Part shown: positions 57,100 through 64,000 of the stretch, in pieces
Numbering within the stretch: position 1 is the first letter of the stretch
How the letters are laid out: each line of letters opens with the position of its first letter
Origin: Mallotus nudiflorus
Lineage: Eukaryota; Streptophyta; Magnoliopsida; Malpighiales; Euphorbiaceae
Reading direction: 5' to 3'
NCBI GenBank assembly: GCA_947683625.1
Contig: CANTUR010000793.1
Span: forward strand, 4,588,001 to 4,652,000
DNA length: 64,000 nt
Translations under genes and position numbers: made by a program
Notes under the pieces: model-generated
Databases searched by the model: none
What the model was told of the DNA's origin: nothing
What the model saw: the letters and a program-made list of their open reading frames with translations, nothing else

Positions 57100-58813
57100 G
57101 ATAGACATTGCAAACTTTAAGCCTCTTTTTTGATTACCGATCACACAAACGCCCCATCTCTAAATTCTAAAGCCTTTTAGTACTTTTAAAGGTTTCTTTC
57201 TTATTCAATCCATGTTATAGGCTAAAGCAATAAAGTACTCTCCCTTAATTACCCTTTTATTCTTCATTATATAGTGGATAATAATGAAATTGCTCTATAA
57301 AGATTTTTATAATGAAGACTTTAACATTTGAATGATAATGTCTCCAGTTCAATTGGTATTGGAGGTTGTTTACACTTGATTTCAATGGTCCTTCAAAATG
57401 TCCAATGATGAAGGTTTTCTACTGACTAGACAGAGTATGGCTTTAAAAGATCATTCACAGTGTGCTTTTAGAGTCAAAACATCGAATAACCTTAAACCAA
57501 ACCCTGATTTTTTGAATCAAAAGTCTAAAAGACCAAACTGCCTCCCAAAGTACCCAAGTAAGGTTCTATCTTGAAAATTGGAGCTTAAGTACGAAATCGA
57601 TACCATGAAACATTGTACCAGGAGCCTAAGAGGATGAACTTAAGCTTCTAAAGTTTGGTTCAACTTTTTAGAAGCCGAATCAAACCTAAATGCCCAGAAA
57701 ACCTTAAGAACTTTGAAAAGTCTGTTAAACCATACCTATAAGGCGCAAAGATCCTCAAAACTCAAAGAATTTGAAAAATGATCTAAAAACATTAGAAAAC
57801 ACTTATGGAAAATATAGGCACGCGCGGGCTCCAAGAGCCCACATGCTCCATTTATCCACACATGTGGCTTAGGAATAGACACATGTGGAAAAAATCCACA
57901 CACTTGGGTTTTTTCCACATATGTGTGTCTTGTTTTCATGGCCAAATTTTTTTTATAAATATCACTGTTTAAGAATTTTTTAGGATCTTTTGGCAATTTT
58001 TAATTTTAGGATAGATTTTGAATGATTTTTAGGGATTATTTTAGGACCTTTAAGCAAAAAGACATTGAAAAAATACAAAAATTAAACCCCAATCCCTTCA
58101 AATAAGGGCAATCAACTCATGAAATTATTTTTTTCTAAACACTTAAAATTTCATTTCTTCTGGATTTTAGACCCAAAATTCATACCTGAACATATCTAAG
58201 TCAAAAGTATGCTACAAGGGTAAAATTACATTTCCAATTAAAAATTACATTTTTATCATATTTTGCATATATTCTTCTTTTACTCAATTTTTATTTTTAT
58301 TTTTATTTTTTATTTTTTATTTTCATTTTCAATTTTATAATTTTATTTATTAGATTTCATCAAAATCCATATTCATGTCATTTTTATAATCATACATGCA
58401 TTTTATATCATTTTGTTATTTGTGTTGGATGTGTGATCTTTTATGAATATTGAAAGTACTTATGTTGATGGTGTGGGGTGACAAAATTACGTCCGGAAGT
58501 ATCTTATTCATTTTATTTGGTGTATTGTGTGAAATTTGTATTTTCATTCCATATATAACATCCATACCATCATTCTCATAAAAAGGCATGCATTTTTATT
58601 CATTTTGTATTCTATTTTATTTTTATTACAACTTTCTTGGTTGAAGATTATATTTTTTGTTAGTGATTTTAGTACGAGGATTTCATTTCTATAAATCTTG
58701 CATTTTTAATTAATTAAATAATATTTTCCAATTATTTTTACCCATTTTGCATCGGAAGTTCCATTTTGACATAAACCATTATCTCTTGCATTTAAAGTTT
58801 CCATTTTTATTTG
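57100..58813. other. Copia 3' region, no gene recognised
   Basis: Low-coding sequence. Near 57340-57365 TTCAATTGGTATTGGAGGTTG resembles the copia primer-binding site TTGGTATCAGAGC, but with changes and without a clear LTR end before it. A TTTTTA-rich stretch lies at 58280-58340. Confidence 0.35.
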
Positions 58814-59294
58814 GCATAATATATCCATAGTCCCTTATATTTGTTATTTGTTTATTAGTTTGATACCTTAACTTATAGTTTTGCCATTTTAACATCTAAA
58901 CTTGCTTACAATACAATTTTGAAACCCTTGTTATCACACGTGACATGAAATAGCAAATCAGCATGTCTCACATTTTAAAAGTTTGACTAATAAAAAATGG
59001 CAAGCAAAGGTATCAAACTAACAAAAAGTGACAAGTATAGAATGCGGTAGATGCATTATATCATTAGATTAATGCAAATTAGTACATTTTAAACAAGTTT
59101 AAGTGTTAAAATGACAAAACAGTAAGTTCAAGTGTCCAACTAACAAAAAGTGGCAAGTGTAGGGTGTGGTAGATGCATTATGTCATTAGATTAGTGCATT
59201 TTAAACAAGTTTAAGTATTGAAATGACAAAACTGTAAGTCGAAGTGTCAAACTAACAAATTATACCAAGTACAAGGGATTGCAATGTATTATGC
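58814..59294. mobile_element. Foldback / MITE-like element with internal duplication
   Basis: The ends are inverted copies of about 80-90 bases. The left starts GCATAATATATCC, then AGTCCCTTATATTTG; the right, on the - strand, starts GCATAATACATTGC, then AATCCCTTGTACTTGG. The interior has two direct copies of about 115 bases (about 58995-59110 and 59112-59230) containing GTAGATGCATTAT and TTTTAAACAAGTTTAAG. No coding capacity. No clear target duplication was found. The TIR type suggests a Mutator-like MITE. Confidence 0.65.
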
Positions 59295-60719
59295 AATTTT
59301 ATCATTAAAAATAGCATTTTCTAATTTTACAATAAAAGTTTGTGTTTTTACAAGTAAAATATCATCATTTTTTTTTATAAAGGTTGCATTTTTATTATTT
59401 TCATTGTTTTTATAATGCCATTTATTTAATTTAAAATAGAATTTTAATATAAATTTAGAATTTTTATTATTTAAATATAATAAAAATTGCATCTTTGTCA
59501 AAGAAAAAAAAACGTTGAATTATAAGATATAGCAAAGTTTGAGACTTTATGGTCTAAGCTACTATTTTCATTAAAATAAATATAAAAATATTTCCTTTCT
59601 CTTATTTTTGTATATTTACTCACTTGCATATCATTTTAACGAAATGTCAATGACCTTGTAATCAAATTCCCAACTTAAGGAATTCTCTTAAAATTTCATG
59701 AGGTATTTATCCTAATTCATCACATAAATCTTTCATTTTCATAAGCATTATTATTTGTTTAGTTGCTTTGGTCAATTATATTGCCTTAATTTATTTTGTC
59801 TTATATTAACTGTGTGCTTGCATGCGTATGTGGACTTTGTCTTGTAGGAATTGTTATAATAGGATTTTCTTTTATTTTCAATTTTGATGTATTTAATAGA
59901 ATATGATATTCCTAAGTGTTGTAATCCTTAATCCCTATTCCCATTTCATTATTTTCTTTCATTTGGATATATTTGTTCGAATAGGTGATTTCAAAGGTTG
60001 TAATTCTTAATCCCTTTCTTTTTTTTTTTTTATTTCTTTCATTATGTTTTGTTTCTTTTTCTCTTGCATGCTTTGTGTGCTACTTGTTTATTTGTTTATT
60101 TACTTTATTTGGAACACATGCCATTTACTTATTTAAATTGCCATGTTTGTTATGATTGTCATCCTTATTCATTTATCGCTTTTATGGTTATATTTGCAAT
60201 ATCCACTCTAATTCAATTATCCATTGTGCCTATTATCAATTAATGTAATATTCGATTAAAATGACTAATGATCCAGTATGATAAATGCATCATTAAAATT
60301 GAAACTAGGGTGATGTGACAAGCAAGTTAGGAACTATATATTAAAAAATAATCAAGTGTAGATGCTACTATATGAATCTAGAATCTCTGACAAGGAAAAT
60401 GGGTTTTCATTTATGTACTTCCCATTTTTGATTGTGGTGGGTTGAGACTCCAAACCTCTAAGGGTTGGCTCCCCAAAAATATCCCTCCCATAACTTTAAC
60501 ACTTGGAATCAAAATGTCCTTGTCGCCTATTGTTTGTGTGACATGACTACCACTCATATGACCATAGATGTGTTGTCACAAAAATTGTCTAATTTATCTA
60601 AATTAACCTTTCCTCTCTTGAATATATTCCTTATATCTTTCTTAATGAAACATTTATAAAAAATTCTAAATAATTTAAGAAGGTGAATAATTTTTTTGGT
60701 ATGGAAGGATGATGCCCCT
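59295..60719. other. AT-rich region, no gene recognised
   Basis: Short open frames only. The open frames at 60049-60243 and 60465-60659 have no recognisable motifs, although the second lies where the middle of the Athila-like ORF could be. Confidence 0.35.
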
Positions 60720-61080
60720 CAAGGGGTGGCAATGATGAGATGGAGCAACTCCTAAGAGAAATTGAACAATTTGAAGAACAAGATGAGGACATTGAAGACA
60801 CTCAATCTCCTCAAGAGACTCCATCCTCACATTTGCCTTAAAGGAAAATGGTGAGAAGTGAAGGCACTTCTAGAGACCCCTAAGGCATTGACAATGAGCA
60901 TTAATAGGTTGGACAATTATTTAATCGGATGTCCTTAATGAAATCTAATTTTAATGCCTGATTTGAAGTGGATAATAAAATTTCTCATTTGCAATATGAT
61001 GTTCATTATCATTATGAAAGGTAAGGATATCAATGTCAATGGGCACCCTTCTCTTATTCACCACTTCAAGAGAGAGATGA
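60720..61080 (+). pseudogene. Possible C-terminal part of the copia 3' ORF
   Basis: Reads MEQLLREIEQFEEQDEDIED, then TQSPQETPSSH, a stop, and later a helical segment FEVDNKISHLQYDVHYHYER. An acidic linker followed by a short coiled segment and a His/Tyr-rich end is usual for the C-terminus of plant retroelement extra ORFs. Stops are present. Confidence 0.35.
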
Positions 61081-61659
61081 TTAAGGACATAATGGTGCTA
61101 GTTAATCTTAGTTTTAATATCTTTGTGTTCTAGTGTTCATTTATTCTTTTATTTTCATGCCTTTCTCATATTCATGCCCTTAGACATCTTGGACTACATG
61201 TAATTTTATTTCATATTAATAAAATTTATCTTTTATGTGTCATTTATTTTATCTATGCAAATATGTACTCATTTATTCCTTTTCTACTTTGAAAAAATGA
61301 GGAGAAATCAAGTTATTTTAAATGCAAATGAAATACCAAATTAAATGCAATGATATTACTTATGTGGAATGATATTACTTATGTGCAATGATATTACTTA
61401 TAAGCAATGATATATTACATATGCAATTTGAATTTTCATATTTGAAAGTATGTAACTTACACACCAAATGCAATATTTTAAAACTTGAAAACTTAAATGA
61501 TAAAACTAAAATTAAATGTTTAAACCATTAACCTTCTTCAAATGTGCACTTGTTGAGGGAGATTTTTCTTAAACCCTATACACATATTAACGGGAAGTTC
61601 AAATTCACACACTTGCATAGACATTTTTCTATCCCACTCAAAATTATTTATTAAAGTGA

Positions 61660-61672
61660 AAAAGGGAGAGAT
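61660..61672 (+). other. Polypurine tract of the copia element
   Basis: AAAAGGGAGAGAT directly before the LTR start TGTTGATC, the usual arrangement in plant copia elements. Confidence 0.7.
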
Positions 61673-62900
61673 TGTTGATCATTTGCATGATCAAGTTTTA
61701 ATCACCCTTGTTTTGATTTTAACAAACTTAAGATTGAATCACTAATGTGTGTAATTTAAGTGTGTTTCAAATAGGTTCAAAATAAAGCTCATTTAAGGCT
61801 TAAAAATGAAGTTTTTTAACAAAGTAGTGAAGGTTATGAGCCATGTCATGATAGTGAGCATCCTTGTGATTAAAATCCTTCAAAAAGCTTAAGTGAAGAA
61901 AAGAGACAGAGACCCTCATGGTCTCTATTATGATTGTGATGATAATTATGATGTTGGTGATCATGATCAGAAGCATGTGATCAGGATTAGAATTCCTTTG
62001 AAACCTTTTTCACAAATTAGGTAGTGACCCTCATGATCACGATCACGATTGTGATTAAGCAATAAGCTAAGACTGAAGATAATGACCCTCATGATCCAAG
62101 GTCGTGATTGTGATGATGGTCATGATCTAGCAGTCAAGTCTTTGATGGTCAGTTTAGAGACGCAACGACTAGTTCTATTGATAGTTATAATCGCGATGCG
62201 GGTAATCATGATCGTGAGGAGCAAAATTCCTAGAAAAATCTTAATGCTTGTTAAATGAGAATGGTGAAAGTTAGGGACAAAGTTAATACACTCAAAAAGC
62301 ATATTTTGGCTTCCAACTATAAAAGCATCTCATGAAAAGCTCATTTAAAAAGTTTTATAGTTGGTTGAATAATTTTCTCTTAAAAATTTATTGTGTTCAA
62401 AGCTTTGTTGTTATTTCATCAAACTTTTTAAGTGTAGGTTCTGTACTAGCTATAGGTCTTCTTCATCTTTCTTTTGGGTAAGTAAAGGGAAGTGAAAAAT
62501 CAAAATTGGAGGAATTGGTTGAAGTCTTGTCCTTTAAAACACTTGAAATTTTACTTTTTGATTTGAATTAAGCCTACAAAAACTTTATTATCGTAAGGTT
62601 AGAGTAGAACCTTAAATCTCTTGTATACACAATCTTATACATAAAATTGGAGTAGAATATTAAAAATTCTAACTTGAGATAAGTTAGGTGGAAATGTAGG
62701 TTTAATTGAGAAACAAAACTCTTTAATTTGTTCATCTTTTTTTTCAAGGAATTTACTCATCTTATTTTTCTTTATTCTTACTCTTAAAAATGTGCTTTTC
62801 GTTTCTTACTTAATTCCTAATCTCTTTTCAAAATTTTAATTAGTTTTATTCATTCCTTCTAATTAAGGCCATTTCTATGTTGATTGTAGCGATCTATTCC
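61673..62900 (+). repeat. 3' LTR of the copia element (right end uncertain)
   Basis: Begins TGTTGATC and opens with a perfect inverted repeat (arms TTGATCAT and ATGATCAA). It aligns with 52617-53060. A TATAAAAG box lies at 62318-62325. It has many TCATGATC/GATCGTGA words at 61850-62220. The right border could not be set because the matching part of the 5' LTR is missing and no CAATG target duplication was found. Confidence 0.65.
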
Positions 62901-64000
62901 ATTGTCCCGAGAAAAAGTATGTTTAGTTATGAAATTGTTGGACTCAGAGAGAGCCTAAACCATTCTTGAAGAGTGAGAAGTATCACTCATGGGTTAATAT
63001 AAACATCATTTGGTTAGATAAAACATTTATTTTAGGATTTTAAAAAAAAAATTGAATAATTTGAAATCTCATTTTGACAATTATATTTTGACTGAGAAAT
63101 ATTGTGTAACTTCTCCAATAAAGTTGTATAAAATTAAAATTCTATTTATTTGGATATATTTGATTTTTGAAGCATTTCTTCAATTCCTACACTTTTGATA
63201 TAATGACTTATCTAATATTAAATTTAATAATGTACGGATTTATTATGTAAAATCCAGTTAAAAATTTTCAGTGGTCAAAATACTTAATAAATTAAAATAA
63301 TTAAAAAAAAAAAAAAAAGCAAAGTGAAGGTCATCGCAAAGAACATTTAGCCACTTTTTATTTTATTTTATGGTTTTATCATTCCCTAAACCTTGTGATA
63401 TGATAAAATAATTCTCTAGAATACACCAAAAAAACCTCCAAAACACCATACTTTAATTAATAGAATTAATATATTCCTAAATAAATCTAAGATTAATAAA
63501 GACTCTATGGAGTCAAACTAGCCTAACTGTGGGTGCAAAAGAGAAAATTATCAAGGCACATTATTGTAGCAAAATAAAAATCTAGTGTTTTGGAACAACA
63601 ACAATAGAAGATATATATATATATTACAGACCATGGAATTTATTCATTTTGATTTGGTTTCAAGCATTAGGTATAAAATACTGTTTATTTTATAGGAAGG
63701 TATAGTGAACCCAATAACCCCTGAAATGCATGATTAGACAATTCATGCAATGCAACAATAATGACCTCTCTTATCTTGAGGCGCACGTTGCATGTGGTGC
63801 CTCCAAAGTTGTAGAATCGTTCCGCGTGTAGTCTATTTTTCCATACAATAATATGCCTCTTAGAGATCGTGAATAAAAATCAAGTGCGAAGAAACAGCAA
63901 GAGCCCTCTATTTTGCGTGAGCAATGATGATGTCTGCAACCGACCGCCACTTTTGGGTTAAGTATATCGTGGTGCCCTAACTATCCTCTAATTTATTTTG
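62901..64000. other. Right end of the window, no confirmed gene
   Basis: AT-rich with a poly(A) run at about 63303-63318 and a short (TA)n near 63611-63625. The block 63760-63975 is less AT-rich and on the - strand reads in shifting frames (for example RLHAERFYNFGGTTCNVRL). It may be a decayed exon or transposon coding piece, but no family is recognised. Confidence 0.35.

Larger units (their letters stand above)
49543..62900 (+). mobile_element. Decayed Ty1/copia LTR retrotransposon, probably Sirevirus-like
   Basis: The 5' LTR starts TGTTGACTATTGC at 49543 and is cut by a solo LTR. It resumes at 52617, where it aligns with the 3' LTR at 61673 (shared TTAATCACCCTT, CACTAATGTGTGT, CAAAATAAAGCTCATT). 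Only the end of pol (55105-55899) remains. A long 3' region with an Athila-ORF1-like ORF lies between pol and the PPT, as in Sirevirus-type copia elements with an extra 3' ORF. The right LTR border is not determined; 62900 is an estimate. Confidence 0.65.

Noticed and set aside
57340..57365. Primer-binding site of a second copia element
   Set aside because: Only a partial match to TTGGTATCAGAGC, and no LTR end or gag follows; kept only as a possibility.
1..64000. tRNA, rRNA or other structured RNA genes
   Set aside because: No cloverleaf with A and B boxes or rRNA-like stretch was noticed by eye; a tRNAscan or Infernal run would be decisive.

Overview
This is a 64-kb piece of an AT-rich plant nuclear genome, most likely from a eudicot. 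The evidence is one spliced host gene with plant-type introns, plant-specific transposon families (Tat and chromovirus Ty3/gypsy elements, Ty1/copia, hAT with BED/DUF659, Mutator-like elements, plant mobile domain) and many TA/ATT microsatellites. The species cannot be named from the sequence. Nothing bacterial, organellar or CRISPR-like was seen.

Left part (1-24.8 kb) is a nest of transposons. The oldest layer is a chromovirus-type Ty3/gypsy element (probably CRM clade) with broken protease, reverse transcriptase, RNase H and integrase at about 5.45-8.33 kb and 19.8-20.5 kb. A Tat-lineage element on the + strand lies to its left; only its 3' internal part, an antisense plant-mobile-domain ORF, a polypurine tract and the 3' LTR are in the window. 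A second Tat-lineage element on the - strand (8335-19811) cuts the integrase and has a perfect target duplication CATGG. It keeps gag, both LTRs, PBS and PPT, but almost all of pol is gone and is replaced by several tandem-repeat families. To the right is a Mutator-type element (20660-24762) with long inverted ends and a perfect 9-bp target duplication. It carries an intron-containing fragment of a host gene and is itself cut by a solo Tat LTR (22312-24384).

Middle part (24.8-44.1 kb) holds a LINE remnant, a decayed hAT transposase gene (27.75-31.0 kb), another LINE remnant, and a large Mutator-like element (32549-44077) inserted in that LINE. On the - strand this element carries, in order, a MuDR-type transposase pseudogene, an unrecognised gene and a plant-mobile-domain gene. 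Its subterminal arms contain a cluster of GGCGAAATG-type motifs in both orientations.

The only apparently intact host gene (44825-48183, - strand, four exons, about 715 codons) encodes an EEIG1/EHBP1-type N-terminal C2 (NT-C2) protein.

Right part (49.5-62.9 kb) is a decayed Ty1/copia element with a 3-kb solo LTR inserted near the start of its 5' LTR. It also holds a non-autonomous hAT element, the end of copia pol, a long 3' region with an Athila-ORF1-like ORF behind a candidate TATA box, a foldback element, and a PPT plus 3' LTR.

The most unusual signal is in the Tat elements. In both, just upstream of the PPT, there are arrays of short hairpins in which the inner core is conserved while the arms change from unit to unit and stay complementary. 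Two unrelated cores share this architecture. A third array nearby and palindromes in the LTRs show similar compensatory changes.
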